Below are positions 53,559-63,123 of a stretch of DNA of 64,000 bases, in pieces. Source of the DNA: Heterotrichella gracilis (taxonomy: Eukaryota > Sar > Xanthophyceae > Tribonematales > Xanthonemataceae); contig JAULBX010025829.1 in NCBI GenBank assembly GCA_032358255.1, forward strand, positions 1-64,000, given 5' to 3'. Both the position numbers and the translations under genes were made by a program. Numbering within the stretch: the first letter of the stretch is position 1; each line of letters starts with the position of its first letter. Below the pieces are notes generated by a model. It searched no databases. It had not been told where the DNA came from and saw only the letters and a list, made by a program, of their open reading frames with translations.

Positions 53559-56285
53559 ATGAAAAAAAGGTTATCCCTACTTTTTTTCTTATTTATTTTT
53601 TCTTTTACCAAAGCCCAAAACATAAGGCTTTGGGGAAACATCAATGATACAACTTCTAAGAACGCTTTACCCAATGCGCTTTTAATGGCTGTAAAGTTCA
53701 AAGATTCAACGCTGGTAAATTTTACCCGCACCACTAAGGAAGGTCTTTTTAAACCTATTAAAGTTCCATTAGATACATACATTGTTATTATCTCTCATCC
53801 TAATTTTAGCGACAAAACTTATTTGTTAGTTCCTAATAAAACAGATACCGTTTTTAATTTTAAAAACGTGGTGCTACCTCCGCGCTCGGTTGTATTAAAT
53901 GAAGTAGAAATTTTTGCTTACAAAGAAAAAAGCTATTACAAAGGCGATACATTGATATTTACAGCCGATTCGTTTAAAACGCAAGCTAACGCTACCGTTG
54001 AAGACCTTTTAAAAAAATTACCCGGGGTTAAAGTAGATGTAAACGGAAAAATTACCATTCAGGGCAAACAGGTGGATCAGGTGTTGGTGGATGGCGACGA
54101 ATTTTTTGGCAGCGACCCAACCATTGCCACTCGTAACTTAAACGCCAATACGGTTGACAATGTTCAGGTGTATGAAAAGAAAAGTGAAGACCCCGATGCG
54201 CAGCAAGAAACTGTTAAGGTGGTAAACCTTAAATTAAAAGATGATTCAAAAAAAGGTTATTTCGGAAAAATTACGGGAGCAAGTGACTTTAATAAATTTT
54301 ATGAAAATGATGTGTTGATCAATAAATTTAAAAAGCAACAAAAAATGTCTTTATTTGGCCTGTTTACCAATACACCCAAACAAGCATTTGGATGGGAGGA
54401 TGAGAATAAATTTGGATTGAGTAATGAAAGCCAAAACAATTATGATCCCGAAACCAATTCCTGGACCTCAAACAGCAATGGCACCGGTGTGCCTCAAACA
54501 TTAAAATCGGGCTTTTATTTTAATGATAAGTATGGAAAAAATACAAAAATAAATACCGATTACACCTTTAATCAAAACCAACTTACGAGTGGCAGCGAAA
54601 CCAACACCCAATTTTTTTTACAGGATACCAGTTACTCTAATCAACAAATACGCAGTAACAACTCTAAAAACCAAATTCATAAATTTAATTTTAGATTAAC
54701 CCAAAAGTTGGATTCATTAACCGAGCTAACCGTGAAACCAAAATTGTATTACACCGTTGGCGATAATACAAATTCGCAAACCGATAAATTCATTAGTCAA
54801 AACAACGAATTAACGCGCCAAACAACAATCGTCAACTCCAACCATTCTGAAACAACCGATGCAAATATTCTATTTAAACTAAATAGAAATTTCATGAAAA
54901 AGGATAGAAATATCACCATTAACTATCAACCCTTTTATTACGATTCAAGATCAAACGCCAACCTAAATACAAATTTTAATTATTATCAAAACCAATTACC
55001 CGATTCTACCTTACTTCAAAAACGAACGCAAACGAATCATAAAGAAGAACACGCTGCCTCTATTGTATATACAGAACCGCTTACAAAAAAATTTAAAACC
55101 GAAATAACTTATAGCTATAACTATAACAAAAACAATAATAACAGAACTACTCTGGACTTTAACGGACAAGGTTATGATAACATTAACCTGACGCAAAGCA
55201 ATGATTTTAAAAATTTCCGACTAACAAATAAGTTAAGTACTAAATTTGTTTACGAAGTAAAAAAATACCGAATAGGAGTTCAGGCAGCTTACAGAAGTAT
55301 CTATCAGGAAAATATTAACGTCACCAAAGGTCAAAAATTAAGTCAAACCTTTACCAATATTTTACCGGCGGCTACCTTTAATTATCGCATCAGTCAAAGC
55401 TCTAATTTAAGTGTTATATATCTTTCTAATGCGCAACCACCGGATCTGCAGCAAATGCAACCTGTAGTTGATAATACCGACCCAAACCGAATTACTATTG
55501 GTAACCCAAACATAAAACCCCAGTTTAATCATAACGTAAATGTTAACTATTACACCTACAAAGGTATAAGCGACCGACATTTTTATTCAGGTGCAAATTA
55601 TAACATCGTATCCAATGAAATAAACGAAACCACCACCTTTGATGACCAGGGAAAATCAATAACCACTCCTATAAATATTAATGGAAATTATTATACCAGC
55701 CTTTGGTGTGGCGGCGCAATGCCTGTTTTTAATCGTTTTTTTAAAATAAATACAAATATGAGCGCCAGCTTTAACAACAATATTTCCTATGTAAATGATC
55801 AAAAAAATATAACTCAGGTGTTTGATGTATCGCCTAACTTTGGCGTAGAAAAACAAACAGAGATCATAGACATTACATTAGTAGCAAATTACAGTTACAA
55901 TGTTCCAAAACAAACAATTGCCTCTTCGCTAAAATCGTATTACACCTACGGTTTTGATGGAAACATTACCGTTAAACTGCCTAAAAAATTTAAAATAAAT
56001 ACCACGGGTAACTATGTAAACAATGGCAACCGAGCCGTTGGCTACAATCTTAATTATTTTATTTTAAATGCAGCTTTAAGTAAGACATTTTTAAAGAACG
56101 AAAATTTAATTGTTTCTGCCGAAGCGAATGATATTTTAAACCAAAACATTAGCAACAAACGCGAGGTTGTTACCAATAAGATCATCGATACTAAAACACA
56201 GATCATTCGTCGTTATTTTTTAGCAAGAGTTATTTTTAAATTTAATAGTGTAAAGAAAAAGGAGGACGAAGAAGATGACTATTAA
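53559..56285 (+). CDS. Outer-membrane beta-barrel protein, TonB-dependent-receptor-like
   Basis: This 908-residue protein has a signal peptide (MKKRLSLLFFLFIFSFTKAQ), a carboxypeptidase-regulatory-like domain (residues about 20-105), and a plug-like region with ATVEDLLKKLPGVKVDVNGK and IQGKQVDQVLVDGDEFFG (about 147-185). A large asparagine- and tyrosine-rich barrel follows, ending RYFLARVIFKFNSVKKKEDE. It belongs to the outer-membrane beta-barrel group related to TonB receptors that is typically encoded with a GLPGLI protein. No TonB box is obvious. ATG 53559 is preferred to 53517 because the signal peptide begins there. The cargo is unknown. Confidence 0.87.
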   Translation: MKKRLSLLFFLFIFSFTKAQNIRLWGNINDTTSKNALPNALLMAVKFKDSTLVNFTRTTKEGLFKPIKVPLDTYIVIISHPNFSDKTYLLVPNKTDTVFNFKNVVLPPRSVVLNEVEIFAYKEKSYYKGDTLIFTADSFKTQANATVEDLLKKLPGVKVDVNGKITIQGKQVDQVLVDGDEFFGSDPTIATRNLNANTVDNVQVYEKKSEDPDAQQETVKVVNLKLKDDSKKGYFGKITGASDFNKFYENDVLINKFKKQQKMSLFGLFTNTPKQAFGWEDENKFGLSNESQNNYDPETNSWTSNSNGTGVPQTLKSGFYFNDKYGKNTKINTDYTFNQNQLTSGSETNTQFFLQDTSYSNQQIRSNNSKNQIHKFNFRLTQKLDSLTELTVKPKLYYTVGDNTNSQTDKFISQNNELTRQTTIVNSNHSETTDANILFKLNRNFMKKDRNITINYQPFYYDSRSNANLNTNFNYYQNQLPDSTLLQKRTQTNHKEEHAASIVYTEPLTKKFKTEITYSYNYNKNNNNRTTLDFNGQGYDNINLTQSNDFKNFRLTNKLSTKFVYEVKKYRIGVQAAYRSIYQENINVTKGQKLSQTFTNILPAATFNYRISQSSNLSVIYLSNAQPPDLQQMQPVVDNTDPNRITIGNPNIKPQFNHNVNVNYYTYKGISDRHFYSGANYNIVSNEINETTTFDDQGKSITTPININGNYYTSLWCGGAMPVFNRFFKINTNMSASFNNNISYVNDQKNITQVFDVSPNFGVEKQTEIIDITLVANYSYNVPKQTIASSLKSYYTYGFDGNITVKLPKKFKINTTGNYVNNGNRAVGYNLNYFILNAALSKTFLKNENLIVSAEANDILNQNISNKREVVTNKIIDTKTQIIRRYFLARVIFKFNSVKKKEDEEDDY

Positions 56286-56991
56286 AAAAATAGTACTGGT
56301 AGTGGTTTTAACCTTTACGTTTATTTCTGTAAATGCACAGATCAGCTCGGCAAAAATAACCTTTGAACGTAAAACCAATCTTTACAAAAAGCTTAAAGGC
56401 AATGTAGAAAATTGGCTTAAAGAAGAAGACAAAATAAAAATAGATTATTTTGAATTGTTTGTTACCGATACCATCTCTATCTTTAAACCACAGGAAAGCG
56501 AGTTGAAAGAAAATTTAAGCTGGGCCACGTCTAAAAATACAGTATTACAAAACTACAATTCACATACACGTTATTTAATAAAAACCATTTGGGGTGAGGA
56601 ATTACATTTAACCGACAGTTTATTTAAACGCCAATGGCAAATAACCGAAAGTACCCGTAAAATTGCGGGTTACGCTTGCAGAAAAGCTATATGGCAAGCC
56701 AACGACAGCACCCGCATTTATGCCTGGTTCAGTTACGATATTATTCCATCAACAGGTCCTGAAAGTTTTAATGGTTTGCCCGGCACAATTTTAGGTTTAG
56801 CTACAGAAGACGGCGGCGTAGTTTATTTTGCAAAAAAAGTAGAAGTAATAAACCCAGTGCCGGCTACTTTTATTTTACCAAAAAAGAAAAAGATCTATAC
56901 CATCCCCGAACTGAAAGCCCAAATGGAAAAACAATACGGCAAAGAAAAATGGTTTAAAGGAATGATCAATGAACAGTTTGGGATTTGGTAA
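56275..56991 (+). CDS. GLPGLI family protein
   Basis: This 238-residue secreted protein carries the family signature at FNGLPGTILGLATED (about residues 163-177), following RKIAGYACRKAIWQANDSTR and a YAWFSYDIIPSTGPE segment. The signal peptide is KIVLVVVLTFTFISVNAQ. The function of the family is unknown, but its genes regularly follow this kind of beta-barrel protein. The start overlaps the upstream gene by 11 nt, so the two are translationally coupled and probably work as one envelope system. Confidence 0.9.
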   Translation: MTIKKIVLVVVLTFTFISVNAQISSAKITFERKTNLYKKLKGNVENWLKEEDKIKIDYFELFVTDTISIFKPQESELKENLSWATSKNTVLQNYNSHTRYLIKTIWGEELHLTDSLFKRQWQITESTRKIAGYACRKAIWQANDSTRIYAWFSYDIIPSTGPESFNGLPGTILGLATEDGGVVYFAKKVEVINPVPATFILPKKKKIYTIPELKAQMEKQYGKEKWFKGMINEQFGIW

Positions 56992-57008
56992 AAATTTACA
57001 CTACGCTC

Positions 57009-57857
57009 TTAAAGCTGATCTATATAAATTTTCTTATTGAATAAAAGATCATTTTCACCAACAATATTTAAATAGTAGATCCCATTTAAGTCTTTAGTAT
57101 TAATTTCATTTATCCCGTCTCGATCTAAATATTTTATTTCATTTAAAATAATTCTACCCAAAGGGTCGACTAATTTTACGGTTATGTTTTGTTCGCTAAA
57201 ACTCTCTGTAGTTTTTATTACTATTTTATTATTTGAATAATAACAATTTAATTTTTGCGCATTTAAATTTGAGCTGTTAAGACCAGTCGGAGACACAAAA
57301 TAATACACCTTTAAAAGAGGCAGGGTATTAGTAGCTAGGCCATTTAAAATAAAAAGATCATACGGTGCGCTTGTTGAAAATGTATGTTTTGCTGAAAACG
57401 CAACGCCAAAAGATGAACTGTTTACATCTGCAGGAGTTAAAGTGTTAGCCCATAGATCTGTTGGGCCGCCATAAACTCGTGTAGCAAAATAAAAAAAATT
57501 AGCGTTCTGTGTTTTATTTGCGCCAATAATAGCATTATTTAAAGTTAGCTTTACCACACTATCCTTAAAATGGTTGGCGCCGCCAGTATACGTTCCTACC
57601 GTAAGTTCAACGCCCTGAATCAAAGCACTTGAAGGGATATTAAAACCAAAATTGCTTAATAAAGCAGTATTTGTGTATTCGCCTACGGTATCGGTTGAAA
57701 CCCACATGCCGCCATTAAAAAGGCCCCAATTAGTTGAACCGCCGCATACCGAGCAATTTGTATAGCTTGATGGTACTGCGGTAGCAGTAGTTACCTGTGC
57801 AAAAGAGTCGATCACACAAATAGTGACAAAGACTGCAGTTATTATTTTTTTTATCAT
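57009..57857 (-). CDS. Secreted T9SS cargo protein of unknown function
   Basis: This 282-residue protein has a signal peptide (MIKKIITAVFVTICVIDSFA) followed by a single beta-rich domain (for example CSVCGGSTNWGLFNGGMWVS, early in the mature part; GVELTVGTYTGGANHFKDS in the middle) and a C-terminal sorting-like domain (ITVKLVDPLGRIILNEIKYL, LNGIYYLNIVGENDL, NKKIYID). ATG 57857 gives the signal peptide; an extension to 57941 has none. The cargo domain resembles those of surface proteins with a two-cysteine start, but I do not recognise its function. Confidence 0.7.
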   Translation of the reverse strand: MIKKIITAVFVTICVIDSFAQVTTATAVPSSYTNCSVCGGSTNWGLFNGGMWVSTDTVGEYTNTALLSNFGFNIPSSALIQGVELTVGTYTGGANHFKDSVVKLTLNNAIIGANKTQNANFFYFATRVYGGPTDLWANTLTPADVNSSSFGVAFSAKHTFSTSAPYDLFILNGLATNTLPLLKVYYFVSPTGLNSSNLNAQKLNCYYSNNKIVIKTTESFSEQNITVKLVDPLGRIILNEIKYLDRDGINEINTKDLNGIYYLNIVGENDLLFNKKIYIDQL

Positions 57858-57953
57858 TTTTATTTTTTGGTTGTTCCAGCGAAAATAGTCAAATTGTTGC
57901 AAGACTATTAATTTATTTACTCTGTTGTCTCGAATTTGCAATCTGTACAGCTT

Positions 57954-58982
57954 TTATTTCCCCTCAAATCCCTTCATAAAATCGCTCATTAAATAAGCAA
58001 TTAATTTACCGGTCTTGTTATCGGCTTTTATGTGTGAGAGTACAGGCGCACCTTCCGCAATATGAAAATAAAGAGCATTTAAATGTTTGGCGCAATTAAA
58101 TGCATATTGCCTGGCTTGTATGGGCGAGATACCGCTGCTTGTTTTTGCGCTGGCAGGTACATTGGTAATAGCGTCCAAATCTAACTCCACACCACACACA
58201 TCATTCTTTACAAAACCTAGACATTGTTTTAAGGCAGAGGTAAAATCAATTTCCTCGCGTACAAAAACAGATTCATAGGTATTAAAAAAAAGCTGCTCTG
58301 GGTTATTTTTAAATTGTTCTAACGCAATTTTAGAGTTGTACTGTTCGTGCATAGCAAAAACAGCGTACTTGTTGATGAACCCATTTTTAAAAGCGTAACT
58401 AAAACCATTACCGCTGTGTCTTCCTTCCAGTTGCCTAAAATCCAAATGCGGGTCGCAATTAATAACATTTATTTTTTTATTCAACGCATGAAAAGCGCCG
58501 CTGGCATTGCCGTAAGAATTGTTATGACCACCACCAATAATAATAGGTACTTTTTTAAATTCAATAATAGTTTTAATTACTTCGCTTACTTTTTCGTCTA
58601 CCAAAGCCACTAACTGCCTCAGGTGAACCATATCATTTTTATCCTTCGCTTCGTACATTAAGGCTTTTTCCATCAGGTCGTCAACAAACACTTCGCCCAA
58701 CACAAAAACATTTTTTGCATTTAAAAAAGCATTGCTTTGCTGCATTAAAAAACTTTCAAGGGCCGGTTTAAAAGCGCTGCTTGCTCCTGCTCTGCCGTAA
58801 TTGGCGCGCACACCAATGTCTTCGGGTATACCTACAATTACAAATTTGGAGGGACTTTTTTCAAGATCAGCTTTCCAATCTTTTTTGGTAGCATCAACTA
58901 CCTCGCCTACTTTTAATTCGCCACTACGTTTGCGGGTGAGTTTAAGAACGTCTTCCTGTGTATAAACTTTTACTGTTTTCAT
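57954..58982 (-). CDS. Arginase/formimidoylglutamase family hydrolase
   Basis: This 342-residue enzyme has the ureohydrolase metal-binding motifs: IIGGGHNNSYGNASGAFHAL (His in GGGH, about residues 148-167), NVINCDPHLDFRQLEGRHSG (the DxHxD motif, about 173-192) and GVELDLDAITNVPASAKTSS (about 264-283). In Bacteroidota this clade is annotated as formimidoylglutamase of histidine degradation, but no other hut genes are nearby, so agmatinase or arginase activity cannot be excluded. It is monocistronic, between a T9SS cargo and gldM. Confidence 0.85.
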   Translation of the reverse strand: MKTVKVYTQEDVLKLTRKRSGELKVGEVVDATKKDWKADLEKSPSKFVIVGIPEDIGVRANYGRAGASSAFKPALESFLMQQSNAFLNAKNVFVLGEVFVDDLMEKALMYEAKDKNDMVHLRQLVALVDEKVSEVIKTIIEFKKVPIIIGGGHNNSYGNASGAFHALNKKINVINCDPHLDFRQLEGRHSGNGFSYAFKNGFINKYAVFAMHEQYNSKIALEQFKNNPEQLFFNTYESVFVREEIDFTSALKQCLGFVKNDVCGVELDLDAITNVPASAKTSSGISPIQARQYAFNCAKHLNALYFHIAEGAPVLSHIKADNKTGKLIAYLMSDFMKGFEGK

Positions 58983-59059
58983 TCATACTAAACTAGTAAA
59001 AACGGAAATGCGTTGCCCCCTTAGCAACGCATTTTTGAACACAGCAGGTTGTTTAAAAC

Positions 59060-60727
59060 CTACTTAACAAGTACTTTAATATTGGCAAAATCCCTTGGCC
59101 CATCGGGCGCTTGCACTTTTATATCCTCAAAATATACCTTGCTGCCTACTTTTAATTTTTTTAAGGCTTCCCTGGCTTCGTTAGATAGTTGATTCCCGGT
59201 GCAGTTTATTGGCGCGCTGGCGGTGCCGCCTATAACCGTACACACCGAGAATTTTTCCATCTTAAACTGTGCTATAAAATCAAAACCTGCATTATCAACT
59301 CCCAAAGTATTCATGTTCTTAGCCTCTGCTAATTTCATCTCTAAATTACCATAGGTGCTTTTGCCGGAAACCTTTAACGGAGGATTAGGAAAACGTTTCA
59401 CTCTAAAGAACTGTGGTGGACCTTGCTGTTTTAATCCTGTAGCGGTTCTTGCCATAACGGTAACGATACAGGTACCAGTGCTGCTTGCTTTGGTCGTGTA
59501 TTTTCCGTTACCGTTATTTGCAATACTTGCACCGCAACCACTCACATTCACCACCAGATCGGTTGGTGCTACACCTGCCGATGAAACCGTCAACGGATTA
59601 TCAACCCCTATGTAAAATACATTCATTTTATCAGGACTAACCGCTGCAGCTGAATTGGCCACTACATACTCGTTCTTATATCTGAAATACTTATAAAAAC
59701 CATCAGCTCCCTTTAATTTTATCCAACCATTAACTTCTTTGTGTCCTGCAGTTGATGTCGGCAAATTTATCTTTCCGGTTCCTTTTTCAATTGGTAAAAC
59801 AACTGCACCTTCAGCCAGTTTACCGGTAATTGTATCAACATCGCCCAAAATAAATTGCATATTGTCTTCTTTAAAATCGCTTGACGAAGCCGTTAAAAAA
59901 ACATCAGCGGTATAAGGCGAACCAGCCTGAACATAACTGCTTACAGGTATTATACGTGCCTGTAATGCATCAAATTTAAGATTTAGCTTTCCGGCGGCGG
60001 CTGCAAATGTAGTTACCATCTCCGATTCAATATTTCTAATATCGCTTTGCATTTTTGAAAGGTTGGTAATTACACCTGCCAATGGCATGTTATAAAAGTT
60101 CTTTACCTCCCAACCTATGGCTTTTCCATCTTTGTCCCTGTAGTTATCGTGCGGTGTAAAAAGCTTGATCTTATCTTTTAAAACCAAATAATCTTGTTGA
60201 GGCAAAAACGTTCCTTTTTTATCTTTCATCTCATCTATCATTTTATTTAACTCAGTAGTTAAAGTGGTGATATTATTACGGAGCTCTTTTGCAGAATATT
60301 TTGTTTCTGCAGGTTTGGTCTCATCGTCACCTATCAACAAATAAGTTGGCTTATCGTAATTGTCCAGTTTTTCTATGCGTGCTAATTTCATAGTATCAGA
60401 GCCTGGTACATTTTCGGTGTACTGTTGTACGTTTTGTTTTAGTGTAGTTATATAATCAAATGTTTTTTGTGATAATTGTGTAACTTCTTTTGCTTTTAAA
60501 TAATAAGGTTTGGCTTCGTTCTTTCCTTTATCAATAGCCTCCTGAAAAGCTTCCATCATTTTTTTTGTGTTGGCTGTAAAATTTGAATTGGTAGTTTCTA
60601 TACTCTCGTTAATGGTAACAAATCCCTGCAATACTTCTTTGGTAACATTTAAAGCAAGAAGACAGGTGAGTACGAGATACATCATGCCTATCATTTTCTG
60701 GCGGGGCGTTTCTTTTGCATTACTCAT
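59060..60727 (-). CDS. gldM: Gliding motility/T9SS protein GldM, orphan copy
   Basis: GldM is the single-pass inner-membrane protein that, with GldL, forms the proton-driven motor of T9SS and gliding; its large periplasmic part spans to the outer membrane. This 555-residue protein has the conserved N-terminus ETPRQKMIGMMYLVLTCLLALNVTKEVLQGF with the transmembrane helix (about residues 12-32), a helical domain (to about 220) and Ig-like C-terminal domains ending DFANIKVLVK. The usual neighbours gldK, gldL and gldN are absent here, so it may be a second copy or the motor locus is split. It is the only gene on its transcript. Confidence 0.85.
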   Translation of the reverse strand: MSNAKETPRQKMIGMMYLVLTCLLALNVTKEVLQGFVTINESIETTNSNFTANTKKMMEAFQEAIDKGKNEAKPYYLKAKEVTQLSQKTFDYITTLKQNVQQYTENVPGSDTMKLARIEKLDNYDKPTYLLIGDDETKPAETKYSAKELRNNITTLTTELNKMIDEMKDKKGTFLPQQDYLVLKDKIKLFTPHDNYRDKDGKAIGWEVKNFYNMPLAGVITNLSKMQSDIRNIESEMVTTFAAAAGKLNLKFDALQARIIPVSSYVQAGSPYTADVFLTASSSDFKEDNMQFILGDVDTITGKLAEGAVVLPIEKGTGKINLPTSTAGHKEVNGWIKLKGADGFYKYFRYKNEYVVANSAAAVSPDKMNVFYIGVDNPLTVSSAGVAPTDLVVNVSGCGASIANNGNGKYTTKASSTGTCIVTVMARTATGLKQQGPPQFFRVKRFPNPPLKVSGKSTYGNLEMKLAEAKNMNTLGVDNAGFDFIAQFKMEKFSVCTVIGGTASAPINCTGNQLSNEAREALKKLKVGSKVYFEDIKVQAPDGPRDFANIKVLVK

Positions 60728-60853
60728 GGTTTTTAGTTTAGTTGGTTATAAACTATAAAGCCAAAAAATCAAAAATGGTTACAGACTTTATTTTTTTGAA
60801 CAAGCTGTAACTTTTTTGAGATGTGAAGTTATTGTGGGGAAATCTGTGGATGC

Positions 60854-60944
60854 TTAACCACGGAGAGCGCAAAGTTTACCACAGAGGACACAAAGAAAAT
60901 ATTCTTTGTGCACATTGTGCCTTCTTAGTGTACTTTGTGGCTAA
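60854..60944. repeat. CCACAGAG-type dispersed hairpin repeat
   Basis: Between gldM and rluA, TTAACCAC (60854-60861) and GTGGCTAA (60937-60944) are inverted with one mismatch, and a perfect inner hairpin CACAAAGAA (60889-60897) / TTCTTTGTG (60902-60910) has a 4-nt loop. The right end includes the stop codon of the downstream pseudouridine synthase. The word ACCACAGAGGACACAAAG is a familiar component of dispersed repeats in this phylum. Confidence 0.55.
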
Positions 60945-61657
60945 ATGTCGTGCTTAGAAAAATAATTCCAAACAGGATCGCTGGTAACCGGAAAGGCTTT
61001 GATAGTTAAAGGCTCATCTTTTATAGGATGCGTAAAACTAATTTGATAACTGTGTAAGTGAATAAAGCCACCATCGTTCGTGCGCGCAAAACCATATTTA
61101 AGGTCGCCTTTTATAGGACAACCAATGGCAGCCAGTTGTGCGCGGATCTGATGATGACGGCCGGTATGCAAATTGATCTTTAATAAATGATAATTATCTG
61201 ATGAAGCAATTAATTCATAATCCAGTTCTGCCATCAAAGCATTAGCAACAGGTTTAACATGCGCTTTAGACATGTTTGTTTTTTCGTTCTTTAAAATATA
61301 ATGAATTAATTTATCTGAAATTTTTGGCGGCCTGTTTTTTACAACAGCTAAATAGGTTTTCTTAATTGTTTTTTCGCGAAACAACTCATTAAAACGCGAA
61401 AGCGCTTTACTTGTTTTGGCAAAAATAATTAAACCACTCACCGGCCTGTCTAACCGATGAATAACGCCACAAAAAACATTGCCGGGTTTATGATCGCGTA
61501 CTTTAATGAACTCTTTTATTTTTTCGCTTAATGGAAGATCACCGGTCTTATCGCCCTGCACAATTTCTGAAGGCAGTTTATTAACGATCATGATATGATT
61601 GTCTTCATAAACAATTTGCTCAGGCCAAATGGAAGTGCTATTTATCTTTGTATTCAC
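60941..61657 (-). CDS. RluA family pseudouridine synthase
   Basis: This 238-residue enzyme converts uridine to pseudouridine in RNA. The catalytic aspartate is in CGVIHRLDRPVSGLIIFAKT (about residues 61-80, Asp near 68), and RFNELFREKTIKKTYLAVV, INLHTGRHHQIRAQLAAIGC and GDLKYG complete the family motifs. It lacks the N-terminal S4 domain of RluC/RluD, as in the shorter TruC/RluA-like group. The substrate RNA is not determined. It starts 4 nt after the stop of the thioredoxin-fold gene, so the two are coupled. Confidence 0.92.
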   Translation of the reverse strand: MNTKINSTSIWPEQIVYEDNHIMIVNKLPSEIVQGDKTGDLPLSEKIKEFIKVRDHKPGNVFCGVIHRLDRPVSGLIIFAKTSKALSRFNELFREKTIKKTYLAVVKNRPPKISDKLIHYILKNEKTNMSKAHVKPVANALMAELDYELIASSDNYHLLKINLHTGRHHQIRAQLAAIGCPIKGDLKYGFARTNDGGFIHLHSYQISFTHPIKDEPLTIKAFPVTSDPVWNYFSKHDI

Positions 61658-61661
61658 TAAT

Positions 61662-63068
61662 TTATCGGATGCCGGTTCTTGTATTTTTCTTAGCAGGCTT
61701 AAAGATAGAGTTTAATTTATACTCTATACCTTTTGATGGCGCTAAAGCGGGAGATTGTGCCAAATAGCCAAAATTATTGATGAAAAAATAGGCTTCTGTT
61801 CCTGTAACAAAATAATTATCCTTTGCTGTTTTTGTCAATGACTTATCATTGTTGTACCAGATGGTCCAGTTAAATTTTGGATTTGTTTTTAGATAGTTGG
61901 TGTAGCTCTTTAAGCTATCATCCAGGCAAATGCTAACAAAAACCACTTTATCGCCAAATTTTTTGCGAAGGGCATCTATCTTTGGCATCTCGCGCATACT
62001 CTCGGTATTAGAAGTAGAGAAAAAATTTAAATACACCCAACGCCCTTTAAAAGAACTTAAAGTGCCCATAGTTCCTTCTTTTGTTCTTGCAGAAAAACCG
62101 GGAGCTAAGGAACCAGTTTGCATTTTATTAAAATAGGCCAGCATGTTGTTGGCAATTTTCTTGTGCTGTTTTATTTTTGTTTTTTGTTGTAAGTTAGAAG
62201 TGATAGTGGCAACGGCATCCGGAGCAAAATCGGCGCTAAAATAAAAGTCCCACAAATTCTTTAAAATAACCAATTCGCGCAACGAATCTGACTTCAAGAA
62301 TTTATCGCCCTTCATGAACTCCGATAACAGATCGTAATCTGCTTTTACATTAATGATATTGTAAAGCGATTGCCCTTTTTGCGAAGATGCATAAGTATTT
62401 AAATAACCCTTAAAGCAGGCATTAAAGAACTGCATGTATTCGTAATGGTTATATTGTATTGGTTTATTAATAATATAACCATTGATCAGATAATTCTCAC
62501 CACGTGATACACTGGCGTTAATCGAAGCAATTGAATACTCTACATAATTTAAAAAATACTGGTTCTTTATTTTTTTGTAACGCGCCTCGCAGAGCAGTTT
62601 AAGCGTATCAGCACGTTTGAACATCATAGGACGATTTAAAAATTTACCATCCTTTGGATCAAACAAATTATTGAACTGCTTTTGATAATCAAAAGTAAGC
62701 ACGTTTAATTCAGTAGTATCAGTTCCAACGATGCCAATGTTTATTGGCAACTCGGCATCGTTATTATAATCAAAGTCTTTTTCTAATTCAGGAATTGTAA
62801 TTCCATACACAAAATCGGGCTGCACGTACATTTTGGCAACTACATTTTGAATAGTTAAAAAAACAGGTTGTGTAAAATCCGATTGAAAATGCAATTCAAA
62901 ATAACCATCCGGTTGAATCGTATCTTTATCTTCTTTTTGTTTGGTATTGGTAATATAATCGTTCAGCGAATTAAGCTCAATTATTTTGCCCGCATACATC
63001 TTGTGGGCTTTGCCCTTAATAATGATATTCTGAGAGATCCCTTTGCTAAAGATCAAAAGGAAAAACAA
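61662..63068 (-). CDS. TlpA-like thioredoxin-fold envelope protein without active-site cysteines
   Basis: This protein of about 468 residues has a signal-like hydrophobic start, a long N-terminal DUF4369/beta-plus-helix region, and a C-terminal TlpA-type thioredoxin fold (LSSFKGRWVYLNFFSTSNTE, about residues 334-354; VVFVSICLDDSL; YFFINNFGYLAQSP). At the place of the CxxC motif it reads STSNTES, so it cannot act as a thiol oxidoreductase. The TTG start at 63068 gives a signal peptide lacking basic residues; the reading frame upstream to 63092 (codons for IKAISKY) would supply them with a non-standard start codon. Confidence 0.75.
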   Translation of the reverse strand: MFFLLIFSKGISQNIIIKGKAHKMYAGKIIELNSLNDYITNTKQKEDKDTIQPDGYFELHFQSDFTQPVFLTIQNVVAKMYVQPDFVYGITIPELEKDFDYNNDAELPINIGIVGTDTTELNVLTFDYQKQFNNLFDPKDGKFLNRPMMFKRADTLKLLCEARYKKIKNQYFLNYVEYSIASINASVSRGENYLINGYIINKPIQYNHYEYMQFFNACFKGYLNTYASSQKGQSLYNIINVKADYDLLSEFMKGDKFLKSDSLRELVILKNLWDFYFSADFAPDAVATITSNLQQKTKIKQHKKIANNMLAYFNKMQTGSLAPGFSARTKEGTMGTLSSFKGRWVYLNFFSTSNTESMREMPKIDALRKKFGDKVVFVSICLDDSLKSYTNYLKTNPKFNWTIWYNNDKSLTKTAKDNYFVTGTEAYFFINNFGYLAQSPALAPSKGIEYKLNSIFKPAKKNTRTGIR

Positions 63069-63123
63069 ATATTTAGAAATAGCTTTGATCGTTTATATAA
63101 TGCTGATTGTAGAAAAAGATACG

